Below, piece after piece: positions 1 to 9,600 of a DNA stretch of 64,000 bases; the first letter of the stretch is position 1; each line of letters starts with the position of its first letter. The stretch comes from CAYSWV01 sp964434865. Lineage in GTDB: Bacteria; Cyanobacteriota; Cyanobacteriia; Thermostichales; Thermostichaceae. The notes beneath the pieces are model-generated. The model saw nothing but the letters and a program-made list of their open reading frames with translations, was not told where the DNA came from and did not search any database. The translations under genes were made by a program, and so were the position numbers. The stretch covers positions 1 to 64,000 of the forward strand of contig CAYSWV010000003.1 of assembly GCA_964434865.1 (NCBI GenBank). The letters run 5' to 3'.

Positions 1-294
1 CCACTCTCTTCAGACCTAATCGTAATAACTCAGAAACTTCATCTTCAGAACTGTGTACTTCAAGCCCAACCCTCGAACCCTCAAGCTCAAAGCTGGAAAT
101 ATCAGGCTTGGAACTTAGCCAATCCAACTCAAAACTTGATCGATACCGCTATCCTTCAGGCTACTTCAGCACACTGCCTGATTCAGGATCAAACTCAAGC
201 CTTGCCTCTAGTCATTGCGGAGCGCTATCAACTCCATAGCATTTTAGATCAAGGAGGCATGGGTATTATTTATGCCGCGATTCCATTCAATTAA
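1..294 (+). pseudogene. Ser/Thr protein kinase 5' fragment, cut off after the glycine loop
   Basis: The frame beginning at base 1 is open from the window edge to a TAA at 292-294. Its end reads AERYQLHSILDQGGMGIIYA, which is the start of a bacterial Hanks-type kinase domain: the GxGxxG nucleotide loop appears as DQGGMGIIY. The protein stops ten residues after that loop, so the catalytic lysine, HRD and DFG motifs are absent and this cannot be an active kinase. The next frame (272-466) carries an unrelated-looking or tail-like piece, which suggests a deletion or frameshift after the loop. The 5' end lies outside the window. I am confident of the kinase signature, less so that it is a decayed gene rather than an assembly error. 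Confidence 0.6.
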
Positions 295-466
295 TTGCAA
301 GACTGGAAAACCTATCCACCATTTTCAATTTGAAACACAACCCACCTGCCTGACTTTGAAGTGGGGAGAAACTTCAGTTAACTTTGGTTACGTCCTCTCG
401 GCTCAAGCGCGAGCCTGGCTAGCCAATGAGATTCAATTATTTATCCAAAGCCTGAGATCGGGATGA
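272..466 (+). pseudogene. Possible C-terminal remnant following the kinase fragment
   Basis: A 64-residue frame starts at an ATG inside the kinase fragment and ends at 466. The segment LTLKWGETSVNFGYVLSAQA followed by RAWLANEIQLFI resembles a type of tail I associate with cyanobacterial multidomain proteins, including some kinases: a short beta hairpin followed by a helix. It has no convincing ribosome binding site of its own. The simplest reading is that it is the 3' end of the same gene as the fragment at 1-294, joined out of frame by an internal deletion. It could instead be an unrelated small gene. The family resemblance is from memory and weak. Confidence 0.3.
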
Positions 467-475
467 CGTAGCAGA

Positions 476-604
476 TCACTGATCATCAGGAATCTGGAAA
501 CCCAAGCTATGCCCTATAATCCATACCAGTTGCTCGGCCAACCTAAAGGCTTCTTGAGGTAGAGTTGGCACCATAGCTGTAGCCAGGTATTCCCGCCGAG
601 CAAA
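476..604 (-). pseudogene. Possible C-terminal coding remnant
   Basis: On the minus strand a 42-codon frame lies between an in-frame TAA at 605-607 and a TGA at 476-478. It reads like the amphipathic end of a real protein, for example PTLPQEAFRLAEQLVWIIGH, rather than random sequence. It has no good start codon except an internal ATG. I do not recognise the family. With the two plus-strand fragments beside it, it suggests that the first 600 bases hold decaying or rearranged genes. Confidence 0.22.
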
Positions 605-606
605 TT

Positions 607-946
607 AAATCTTTCTAAACTCCAAAAATATTTTTTGCCATAAAAAAAGAGTAAATCTTTATATGTAGTGTTTTAGACATTTTATAACTCCATATATTGA
701 GTTTTTAGCACTAGCAAAAGTCAGCTTTCTGATGAACACATCTTACTTTATTTCTGGGTAGATCCCTTGTGGCAAAGGTTGTGATACAGTCAAATCAGCT
801 CCTTACCATTACAGTAAATTTCTGTACAGCTAAGCCCAATGATTCACTATGATTAGGTAGACTAGGGGCCCATAGACTGGCTGAAATTAAAGAGAGGGGT
901 CAATGTTGTATTGTTTTCAATTCTGAGTCACTTAAAGTTTGGTCTC
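607..946. other. AT-rich gene-free region
   Basis: No frame of useful length is seen. The stretch is rich in A and T runs (around 625-680) and probably contains the promoter of the gene at 947. I see no clear hairpin terminator, RNA gene or repeat. Confidence 0.5.
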
Positions 947-1405
947 ATGATTCACTCTCACCCAACACCTCAACCTCCGTGTATTGTCGATGCAGGCACT
1001 CTAATTAATAAACGAGACATGTATCGCCTGTTATCTGATTTAGGTCATGTTCAATATGTTGATATTGTGGATCGGCAGCCTCGCCGTGAAGGAGAAGGCT
1101 ATGTTATGGAGGTTTATGCTGACTCTCAAACAGCCACCCTTGTTGCCAATCGGGCTTTGTATATCAATATCAACAGTTTTGACTACCTCAACCTGGATAC
1201 TGTGATGGAACCTTCAGGATCATCATTGGTGATTCTGGATCTAGTTCAAGATAATCGGGTGTTGCGTTTAATTCCTTTGACCGATCCTCGACATGATCGA
1301 CTTCGCGATCTAGAAGAATCTCGAGCTATTCAAGCTGCTATGGTGGATGCCATGTACCTTGATGGGGACCACTCTCCTATTGAAGATGATCACCACTACT
1401 CTTAA
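947..1405 (+). CDS. Conserved cyanobacterial protein of unknown function
   Basis: A 152-residue soluble protein. The core includes DAGTLINKRDMYRLLSDLGH, then EGYVMEVYADSQTATLVANR and a segment around YININSFDYLNL. I recognise this pattern as a conserved hypothetical protein found widely in cyanobacteria, but I know no assigned function. The frame can be extended to a TTG at 911. The ATG at 947 is the better start because the conserved part begins about 15 residues after it; no strong ribosome binding site precedes either. There is no signal peptide or membrane segment. The C-terminus is acidic and histidine-rich (DGDHSPIEDDHHYS). It stands alone, convergent with the aldo/keto reductase. Confidence 0.75.
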   Translation: MIHSHPTPQPPCIVDAGTLINKRDMYRLLSDLGHVQYVDIVDRQPRREGEGYVMEVYADSQTATLVANRALYININSFDYLNLDTVMEPSGSSLVILDLVQDNRVLRLIPLTDPRHDRLRDLEESRAIQAAMVDAMYLDGDHSPIEDDHHYS

Positions 1406-1455
1406 AATCGGTTGTTAAAATCGGTTGGTGCTATCCAGTTGATTTCCTGGTTATT

Positions 1456-2496
1456 TCAAGGGGCAGGATTCGGATATTGTGTGTGGACAGCTTCGATTTC
1501 AGATTCTAGGTCAGACGTGATCTGAATTGACAAGCTAGCCAGGTTTTCTTGCAGCTGCGTGAGACTGGTGGCACCTATGATGGTACTGGTCACAAACCAA
1601 CGACTGCGCACATAGGCTAAAGCGAGTTGGGCTGGAGATAAGCCGTGCTGTTTGGCAATCTCAAGATAACCTGATGTTGCTGCTTTGACATTAGGTTTAC
1701 GATAGCGATGGCCAAATGTTTGAAACTGATTTAACCGGGCATTGGGATCAGTCTCGGCTTGACAATACTTGCCTGTGAGGTGTCCAAAGGCCAAGGGACT
1801 GTAAGCTAGGAGTCCAACCTGTTCATGACGGCAAACCTCAGCTAACCCATATTCAAACACGCGATTGAGCAAATTATAGGCATTTTGAAGAGAAACAATT
1901 CTAGGAAGACCTAGATCTTGGGCCACATAACAAAACTCTAAGACACCCCAGGGGGTTTCGTTACTCAACCCTAAGTAGCGAATTTTGCCAGATTGAAGAT
2001 GAGGTCCAAACGCAGCTAATTGGTCAGCAATGGGAATCGTGTCTCGGTCTTGGCTGGGATCAAACTCAACTTGGCCAAAGAGAGGTACATATCGATCAGG
2101 CCAGTGGATCTGATAGAGATCAATATAGTCAGTTTGTAATCGCTGCAGACTATCGTGCAAGGCTTGCTCAACGGTTGCAGCGGTAATCCGATGTTGACCG
2201 TTGCGAATCCAAGTCATACCCCGAGACGGTCCAATCAGTTTTGTGGCAATAATCAGCTGGTCTCGTGGCTGCTTGACTAGCCATTGACCTAGGTAAGACT
2301 CTGTGGCTCCCTGAGTTTCAGCTTTTGGAGGAACAGGATACATCTCAGCTGTATCAATAAAGTTGATCCCATGATCGAAAGCAACATCTAATTGTCGATG
2401 AGCCTCTTCTAAAGTATTTTGCTGGCCATAGGTCATCGTGCCTAAGCAGAATTCAGATACTTTTAGATCACTGGTGCCAAGCTGATTGTATTTCAT
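1456..2496 (-). CDS. Aldo/keto reductase, Tas-like
   Basis: A 346-residue NADP(H)-dependent oxidoreductase of the aldo/keto reductase superfamily, expected to fold as a soluble TIM barrel. The N-terminus MKYNQLGTSDLKVSEFCLGT, the motif INFIDTAEMYPVPP carrying the catalytic Asp and Tyr, the segment IDLYQIHWPDRYVPLFG carrying the catalytic His, and the coenzyme segment near GATSLTQLQENL are all visible. The proline-rich PVPPKAET insertion after the Tyr is typical of the Tas subgroup. Length matches that subgroup. The ATG at 2496 is preceded by a purine-rich GGAAGG. The substrate cannot be read from sequence. It is a single gene, 52 bases downstream of the hybrid kinase stop's side, and not obviously co-regulated with it. 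Confidence 0.9.
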   Translation of the reverse strand: MKYNQLGTSDLKVSEFCLGTMTYGQQNTLEEAHRQLDVAFDHGINFIDTAEMYPVPPKAETQGATESYLGQWLVKQPRDQLIIATKLIGPSRGMTWIRNGQHRITAATVEQALHDSLQRLQTDYIDLYQIHWPDRYVPLFGQVEFDPSQDRDTIPIADQLAAFGPHLQSGKIRYLGLSNETPWGVLEFCYVAQDLGLPRIVSLQNAYNLLNRVFEYGLAEVCRHEQVGLLAYSPLAFGHLTGKYCQAETDPNARLNQFQTFGHRYRKPNVKAATSGYLEIAKQHGLSPAQLALAYVRSRWFVTSTIIGATSLTQLQENLASLSIQITSDLESEIEAVHTQYPNPAP

Positions 2497-2548
2497 GGTC
2501 CTTCCTAAGTTAGGGCTACAGTAGTAACTCTTGATTCTAAATCACCAT

Positions 2549-5500
2549 TCAACCTTTATCACTTAAGTAGTGGTGCTCTACATAGGTCTTGATGGTGACA
2601 AAGGCCTGTTCAAGCTCAGTCATCAAAACTAAGCCTGTATCTAAATTTTGCTGGGCTGCTTGATCTTCTAACTCGGCTGAGAGTGTGCGAACTTGATCAG
2701 CTCCTACATAAGCACTAGACCCTTTGAGTTTGTGAGCTTGTTGTCTAACGATTTCACAATCATAAGCAGCAATAGCAGTTTTTAAAGCATCAATTTGTGA
2801 TTGCCCATTTTCTAAGAAAAGCATAAGGAGTTCACGTTCAAATTCAACATCTCCTCCTGAAACTTGAGCTAAACTTGAAAGGAAGCCACTATCAACCCCA
2901 GGCTCCACCGCCAATTCGAGTTCTGGCTCCATGTGGTCGAGCCACTTCAACAACATAGCTTCTAAATCGCCTTTGCGGACAGGTTTAGGTAAAAAGTCAT
3001 CCATCCCTGCAGCTAAACATTGATCTCGGTCTTCTTTCATTGCATTAGCAGTGAGAGCAATGATCAGTGTCTTGCGTTCAGGTGACTCCTGTTCACGGAT
3101 CAATCGAGTTGCTTCAAAACCGTCCAATAGGGGCATCTGACAATCCATCAGGACCACATCGTAACGCTTCACTTTCATAGCATCTAGCACTTCGTAGCCA
3201 TTGGCAGCTAGATCCACGTCTTGGCCCAAATTTTGTAGGAGTTTAATGGCAACTTTTTGATTGACAGGATTATCTTCAGCTAGAAGAACTTTGAGGCGGG
3301 ATCGAGACTTAGGTGCCCCATTGAGTACAGCAACGGATTGAGGTTCAGCTATGATATCGACTGTTTCAGTTGCAAATAAAGACTGGAGGGTTTGGAACAG
3401 ACGAGCTGACTTAATGGGTTGGTACAAATAACTTTTAATCGTGTAGGTCTCCATCAAAGCTTTGACTCGTTGTTGCTGAGACAGTGGGCCCATGATGATA
3501 CATTCAATTGAGTGTAATTGAGGATCTTGTTGCATTCGTTCAATCAAACGTTCAACTGCTAATCCAGGAATATCTATATCAATCAGAACCACATGATAGG
3601 AGGTCCCGGCTGCCGCTGCCACTTTCAACTGCATTAGACCTGTCATGCCATCCCCAACCCCCTGCACATCCATGCCATAAGCCGTTAACTGATCCGTAAT
3701 GGCTTGCCGACTATCTGGAAAGTCATCAAATATCAAGATTCGTCGTTTATTCAATAGCTGACATAAGAGTCGACGCTCAGTATCATCTATTGTCAGTAAA
3801 GGCTTATAGAAGGGAATGCGAAACCAGAAACTGGAGCCTGATCCTTCTCGACTAGTAACCCCAATCTCGCCTCCCATTAATTCAACTAAACGCTTACAAA
3901 TAGCTAGACCTAACCCTGTCCCCCCATATTGCCGTGTGGTTGAGGCGTCAGCTTGAGTAAAAGGCTGAAATAGAGTGGCCTGTTTGGTGGGGGGGATACC
4001 AATGCCAGTATCTTTGATCACAAACCGTAAAACAGCCTCCTGACTTTCTTCCGCTTCTACGATGACTGAGAGAGTTACCCCACCCACATGAGTGAATTTA
4101 ATCGCATTGCTCACCAAGTTTGTTAAGATTTGGCTGAGGCGGGTAGGATCACTTTGGACATATTGGGGAACATTGGGATGAACCCAGGGCACTAATTTTA
4201 AGGTTTTGGCTTGAGCTTGGGAGGCCAATAGATCAGCGACTGATTCAGTTAGGCTGACAACATCGATGGTAATAGCTTCAAGTTCAAGTGCTCCTGCTTC
4301 TAATTTTGAAAAATCTAAGATCTCATTGATGATATTAATCAGGTGATTACCGCTTATTTGAATGGTATCGACAAAGTCCCGTTGTTCGGCATTAAGGGGT
4401 GTCTCCAGAAGTAAGCTAGCCATCCCCACGACTGCATTCATAGGTGTTCGGATCTCATGGCTCATACTAGCTAAAAAGGCACTTTTCATTTGAGTGGCTG
4501 ATTCAGCCAGTTGACGAGCCTTATCTAACGCTTTATTCTGCTCAGCTAACGCTTTTCGGCGCCGGATTTCTGTTTTTAAAAGCTGAGCTTGCATTTTCTT
4601 TTGTTTACTAATGTTTTCGACGACCATTAAGACACCTAAAACATCGTGACCAATGACCCCCAGTAAAGGTTCAATTTTAAACAAAAACCAACGCTCACCC
4701 TGTTGAATTTCATAGGTGGGCAACTGCTGGGTGGCAAATCCCAGACTCTTGCGGGGATCCTGTAGCTGTTGTGTGACTTTGAAGAGACTCCGCTGGTGTT
4801 CAGCCCATTGCTCGTCTGTTAGCCATTGGGGCACCAAATGTTGCAGCAGCGAATCCCCCACTTTGACATTGAGCCAGCGGGCGGCAGTAGAGTTACAAAA
4901 CCAGATATCTCCATCCATATTAGCGGCCACCAGACCCAGGTAGAGGCTACGGGCAATAACGGCCTGAGCACCAATGGCTTTATCAAGCGCTGATAACTTG
5001 TGCAAGGTAGAATCAGCATCCACCAATTGCCAAGATTTGCGTGTGTAGGTCGTTTGAGACACTAGGGCAAGATGATGAGTTCGCCACAGTTGATCAACCT
5101 TGAGTTCTACTCGTTGTTTGTTGAGGACTAGGTCAACTATTGAAAGCGTTACTGCTAAACTGTAGATAATAGCTAAAGGGGCAACGATAGGGATCCACAC
5201 ACTGGCAGCTAGGCTCGTTGAACTAGCCAGAAAACCAACAACACTTGTCAGCCCGACATAACTTAAACGTTGTTTTAAGGTCAACACCATCATGATGGCC
5301 CCTGATCCCAAACCAGAGATCCACAGCAGGACGTGAGTCTCTAAAGCCCCCAATGGCTGAATTAGATCAGCTTGAAGCAAGTTTTGGAGGACAGCTGCAT
5401 GCAGATGAAGCCCACTGGCTGGTGGATGCTTGTCATAGGGCGTTTGAATAGGATCAAGATCGGTAGCCGTAACTCCAACCATGACTATCTTTTGCTCAAA

Positions 5501-6190
5501 TACAGACAAAGGAATCTGCTGATTGAGCACATCAATTAACGAAAAGGCAACCGAGGTCTCAGGTTGGGAGGTATTGAGTTCAAATGTAGCTGGAATAGCA
5601 GGCCAGTTGATCCAGAGGGTCGGATCAACGTTGATGGTTGAGGATTGAGGTTGAGATACTTGAAAAGCTGCGACACCCAAGGTCGGTAAATTTTGAAGTG
5701 AGGATGGGATGTGTAACACCTGTTGATGGCTATAGTGCCCTGGAGTATGAACACTACCCACAGCCGCCGCCGCTGCTTCAATAACGGGATTTCTCAAGGC
5801 TGGTGATGCTGGCTGTGCAACCACAACGTGCTCCGGCTGGCTAATGGCTGTTGCCAAGGCTTGAGCATGTGGAGTAGAGTCAGGCACCACAACATCAAGC
5901 ACAAGAGTAGAAGCGTCCGCCTGAGTTAAGATCTCAACTAAATCAATATAGACACTAGGGTGTAGGGGTTTGAGATAGTTTAGACTGCGATCATCAACCT
6001 CAATCAAAATAAGATTAGGATCCCAGTCGCTAGGTCCTCTAAGCCGGAGCTGAGCTAGTTGTATCTGGGTCACAAGGGGTTGCCAGGCTCCCCCACCATT
6101 CAACAAAATCCCAATAGCTGTCACAATGCCTGTTGCTAACCAATGCCAGCGAGTGCGGTAGAGATAGCTTTTTAACGAGGTGAAGTTCAT
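2549..6190 (-). CDS. CHASE2 hybrid histidine kinase with two receivers and an HPt domain
   Basis: A 1213-residue membrane sensor. In order: a membrane segment (about 15-32), an extracytoplasmic CHASE2 domain (about 55-275, with LILIEVDDRSL and a VMVGVTATDLDP strand), two or three further membrane segments (about 282-352), a PAS-like region (about 400-530), a coiled coil, HisKA with the phospho-accepting His in FLASMSHEIRTP (about 578), an ATPase domain with FKDTGIGIPP-type N and G boxes, a first receiver (about 815-935, Asp in VVLIDIDI), a second receiver (about 965-1085, Asp in VVLMDCQMP, Lys in LPKPV), and an HPt domain with QQAHKLKGSSAY near the end. This is a complete phosphorelay in one chain. 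The first receiver has diverged more but keeps its Asp. The ligand and final target are unknown. Its neighbour upstream is the large Ser/Thr kinase, so the region is dense in signalling. Confidence 0.93.
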   Translation of the reverse strand: MNFTSLKSYLYRTRWHWLATGIVTAIGILLNGGGAWQPLVTQIQLAQLRLRGPSDWDPNLILIEVDDRSLNYLKPLHPSVYIDLVEILTQADASTLVLDVVVPDSTPHAQALATAISQPEHVVVAQPASPALRNPVIEAAAAAVGSVHTPGHYSHQQVLHIPSSLQNLPTLGVAAFQVSQPQSSTINVDPTLWINWPAIPATFELNTSQPETSVAFSLIDVLNQQIPLSVFEQKIVMVGVTATDLDPIQTPYDKHPPASGLHLHAAVLQNLLQADLIQPLGALETHVLLWISGLGSGAIMMVLTLKQRLSYVGLTSVVGFLASSTSLAASVWIPIVAPLAIIYSLAVTLSIVDLVLNKQRVELKVDQLWRTHHLALVSQTTYTRKSWQLVDADSTLHKLSALDKAIGAQAVIARSLYLGLVAANMDGDIWFCNSTAARWLNVKVGDSLLQHLVPQWLTDEQWAEHQRSLFKVTQQLQDPRKSLGFATQQLPTYEIQQGERWFLFKIEPLLGVIGHDVLGVLMVVENISKQKKMQAQLLKTEIRRRKALAEQNKALDKARQLAESATQMKSAFLASMSHEIRTPMNAVVGMASLLLETPLNAEQRDFVDTIQISGNHLINIINEILDFSKLEAGALELEAITIDVVSLTESVADLLASQAQAKTLKLVPWVHPNVPQYVQSDPTRLSQILTNLVSNAIKFTHVGGVTLSVIVEAEESQEAVLRFVIKDTGIGIPPTKQATLFQPFTQADASTTRQYGGTGLGLAICKRLVELMGGEIGVTSREGSGSSFWFRIPFYKPLLTIDDTERRLLCQLLNKRRILIFDDFPDSRQAITDQLTAYGMDVQGVGDGMTGLMQLKVAAAAGTSYHVVLIDIDIPGLAVERLIERMQQDPQLHSIECIIMGPLSQQQRVKALMETYTIKSYLYQPIKSARLFQTLQSLFATETVDIIAEPQSVAVLNGAPKSRSRLKVLLAEDNPVNQKVAIKLLQNLGQDVDLAANGYEVLDAMKVKRYDVVLMDCQMPLLDGFEATRLIREQESPERKTLIIALTANAMKEDRDQCLAAGMDDFLPKPVRKGDLEAMLLKWLDHMEPELELAVEPGVDSGFLSSLAQVSGGDVEFERELLMLFLENGQSQIDALKTAIAAYDCEIVRQQAHKLKGSSAYVGADQVRTLSAELEDQAAQQNLDTGLVLMTELEQAFVTIKTYVEHHYLSDKG

Positions 6191-6286
6191 AGATCCTGGG
6201 ATGAGGTTGATATATTGACTTAAGCCAATCTGGCTAGCATGATAGAGATCAACCAGTGCTTGGCTTCAGATCCATTAATTGTAATT

Positions 6287-6334
6287 GGATGGACAGTCAA
6301 TCGGATAGACAGTCAACCGGATGGACAGTTGGAT
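6287..6334. repeat. Three tandem copies of a 16-base repeat
   Basis: Three adjoining units, GGATGGACAGTCAATC, GGATAGACAGTCAACC and GGATGGACAGTTGGAT, lie between the hybrid kinase start and the large kinase stop. The first two differ at two positions. No function is visible. Confidence 0.8.
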
Positions 6335-6381
6335 TGGGTAGGCAACTGGAGCATGACAACTCACCGCTCAAGGGCTAAGCC

Positions 6382-6501
6382 ATGAATCTAGCTATGATCA
6401 TACATGGCAGCTGGCAGGATTGGTTGACTGCTGGCGTCTACTTAACGTTTAGCCTCATTGTGACATGGCGTGTATTGACCACATCGTCGCCTCGTCGCTG
6501 A
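6382..6501 (+). CDS. Possible 39-residue single-span membrane protein
   Basis: A short frame starts at ATG 6382 and stops at TGA 6499-6501. It encodes one hydrophobic helix (WLTAGVYLTFSLIVTW) followed by a basic end (TTSSPRR), the layout of many small thylakoid or NDH/photosystem subunits. A weak AAGG lies upstream. It is the only candidate gene in the 414-base interval 6191-6604 and runs opposite to both neighbours. I do not recognise it as a named subunit, and a frame of this size can arise by chance. Confidence 0.35.
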   Translation: MNLAMIIHGSWQDWLTAGVYLTFSLIVTWRVLTTSSPRR

Positions 6502-6604
6502 GATCTCAATATCCTGCAGGCTAGTGTCGAGCTATTGTGAAAAGATCTATCCCTAAAATAGGGTTAAAGCACCAGGATTTCAGTAACTATTGTGAGCAGC
6601 TTGG

Positions 6605-9600
6605 CTAGAAATCCAACGAATTAGCTAAAGCATTTTGAACTTCGAGCGAAGTGTTAAACCGTGTGCTGGGCTCTTTGGCTAAACATCTCATGACAATATT
6701 TTCAAGTTGCGGAGGCACAGATAAGCTTTTGGGTAACGGTAAAGGTTTAGCATAGACGTGTGCATAGAGCCATTGAGGTAAGGTGGCATTAGCAGGAAGA
6801 CCGTAAGGATTAGTGCCAGCAACCATCTCATAAAGAATACAACCCAAACTATAGATATCTGCCCGAGTATCAATGGTCCGACGACCTTCACACTGTTCTG
6901 GAGCCGCAAAATTGACGGTACCTCGGAATTCACCTGTTTCTGATAAGGTGTCTAATGATACTTCGCCCTGAAATTTTACTAAGCCAAAGTCAGCTAACTT
7001 AATAGTTTCGGTCTCATCACTATTCTTGATCAGAAAGATGTTAGAGGGTTTAAGGTCACGGTGAATAAACTGAACTCGTTTGCCCTTGAGGATAACACCT
7101 GAGTGAACAGTATAGAGTGCAGCTGCAATCTGTAACCCGATATTCACAGCTCGCTTGAGTTCAAACTGTTTAACTCGATGTAGAATATCAGCCAGTGTAG
7201 GAGCAGCCACATATTCCATGACCAGGTAGGGTAGCGATTCCATCCCTCGTAACTCTTCACCGGTAAATCCATAGTCCAAAACTTTGACAATTCGAGGATC
7301 TTGTAAACTAATACAAGCTTGCATTTCTCGTTGAAATCGCTCGACAGCCTCATTACTAGCGGTAGCTCCATGCAGCATAAACTTGATCGCAACATAAATC
7401 GATAGTTTCCGATCCATAGCTCGGTAGACTCTACCCATACCTCCTTGACCAATAATGACCTCCAGGCGGTACCGATTATCCTCTCCAAAGACTCGTTCTT
7501 GAGGGGATCCTGACTCTGGTCCATTAGGATCTCTGAGATTGAGTTTGGATCGCTCTAAGGCTGCCGAAGATTGGCGTCCAAAAATCTGTTGCTGTTTCAG
7601 ATACTGGATCTGGTTTTTCAATTCTTCCGGTGCTGATATGGCGAAGAGGAACTGAGGATCAATCTTTTTACCTTGAATAGATATGGTGCCATAATTCAAC
7701 ATCTGACCTAGCCCAGTTGATAAGACTCTGATATTGTTGCTAATAGCATCTAAGGTAAATTCTGACACCACGGGTTTAAATAGTAATCGTTGCTCTGAAA
7801 CAATTATTTTTGAATGCGTTAGTGCCACCGAATATTTTTTGTGACTCAACAACCCTTTAGCCAACCCGGCAGCAAGGATGATCCCCATAGGGCTGACAAC
7901 ATAGTGGGGCAGAGAAGCTAATCCAATCCAGGCTAGTAAGGTAGATGACAAACCAGTAGGGATCGCAAATAGGAGACTTACTGTTAGACACAGGCCATAG
8001 AAGATTGCTGAAAGACTTGTGATCCAGTGGGAGGAGGCTCGATATAGAGTAGCCTGAACAGGAATAGCATTATTAGCAATAGCTGTAATGGTTGCCTCAT
8101 CCTGGACCTTATCTGCAGCTGGTTGACCCACTTGAGCCATCACTGCTTTTAAGTTTGCCGTCGCCGCAGTTAAAGCCTGGCTTGGGTTTTGACAGTATCG
8201 GCTTAACCAGACAGCGACTGTTTTGAATTTTTGATCATTTAGCCTGGCAATATCATTAAGCCACTCTTGGACAGGGCTTGGTAAGTGGTCGCGAGTTGTG
8301 CGAGTTGGATCTTTAAAAAAGTGCTCTAAAGTTGGTAGGACTTGTCGCTTGTCGGCTTCGCTAAGTTCATGAAAGAAGAGAATAAGTTGGCCTACCGCTG
8401 GTTCAGGGTTAGGCAGAGCTGTGGTCAATAGATTTTTATTACGGACAAATTGATACTGAGACAAGTTTAGCTCTGATGAAGAGTGACCTGGAGCTGGCTT
8501 TTGTGGAGGCGGTTGTGGTTTAGGCTTAGAGTCTGGCTTGAGTTCCAGGGTTTGAGGTGAGAGAACCGATTCAACGGCAGGTGGCTGTAAGCTAGCCATA
8601 GGTGCAGGTGATGGGAAGCTAGCCATGAAGGGATGGCTTTGAGCTGGAGGATTTGGAGAGGGAATCTTTTGAGCTGGAGGATTTGGAGAGGGANNNNNNN
8701 NNNNNNNNNNNNNNNNNNNNNNNNNNNNNNNNNNNNNNNNNNNNNNNNNNNNNNNNNNNNNNNNNNNNNNNNNNNNNNNNNNNNNNNNNNNNNCTTTTGA
8801 GCTGGAGGATTTGGAGAGGGAGCCTTTTGAGCTGGAGGATTTGGAGAGGGAGCCTTTTGAGCTGAACTATGCCGTGCATAGGAAATGGTAGGCGCTTCAA
8901 ATACTTCTTCAGTAGAGGTAGGTGGGATAGATGCCTGAGAAGAGATGGCAGCAGTTGATTCGGGGCTTCTCGAGGAGCGGGTGAGATCGGCTAGATTGAT
9001 ATGAGCTTCCTGATCCCGCTGCCGAGATCCTTCAACACGACTGTAAAAGTCTAGCTTTTGAACTCCAGGCATTTGAATCGACTGAATTTGAAAAGATAGT
9101 CTACGTGTAATAGCCCCAAAGTCAAATGAGTGCCCAGCAGGATGGTTAATGACAATTGTTAGGGCTTCATCTTTTTGGCGTAATTGCAATCGCAGGTGTG
9201 AATCAGGTAAACTACTCTCTAAAAATTCAGTCATTTCTGCTGCGACTAATTCAGTTGTCGGAATTAAGGTTGGTTGAGCTGGGTAATCAATGGCATCTTC
9301 ATCAATAGGTAAAACATCAGTGGCTGGAGTTATTTCAAATTCGGTTTTCCAATTGAGTTGAGCTGACCCATAAAATCGACACCCAAGGCGAACTTGAGTG
9401 ATATCAAGATCTGATCTACTTTCTAGACGTTGCTTGATGGTTTCAATGATTACCGTTTGATCAACCTGCTGCTCAGGATCTTGAATGAGAGTCAAATTTA
9501 ACCAATTTTCTTGCTTAAATACTTGTAACTTCAGCTGGAAAGCTTGTAGCAGATCCTCCACTAGACTTTCATAGGGATAATTCGGTTGAGATTGGGGTTC

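Noticed and set aside
3508..3699. Plus-strand ORF inside the hybrid kinase gene
   Set aside because: It is antisense to a clearly coding receiver domain and has no recognisable protein pattern; the same applies to other frames within known genes.
8467..8626. Overlap of two separate kinase genes
   Set aside because: The overlap is produced by the arbitrary 100 N length, which shifts the frame by one after the gap.
8638..8863. CRISPR array
   Set aside because: The 30-base units are contiguous with no spacers and code protein; the same holds for the 15-base array at 40112-40337.
8619..8900. Frame coding SLSKSSSSKD repeats across the first gap
   Set aside because: It is another frame of the same 30-base array and has no extension outside it. 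The APSPNPPAQK frame connects two kinase halves.
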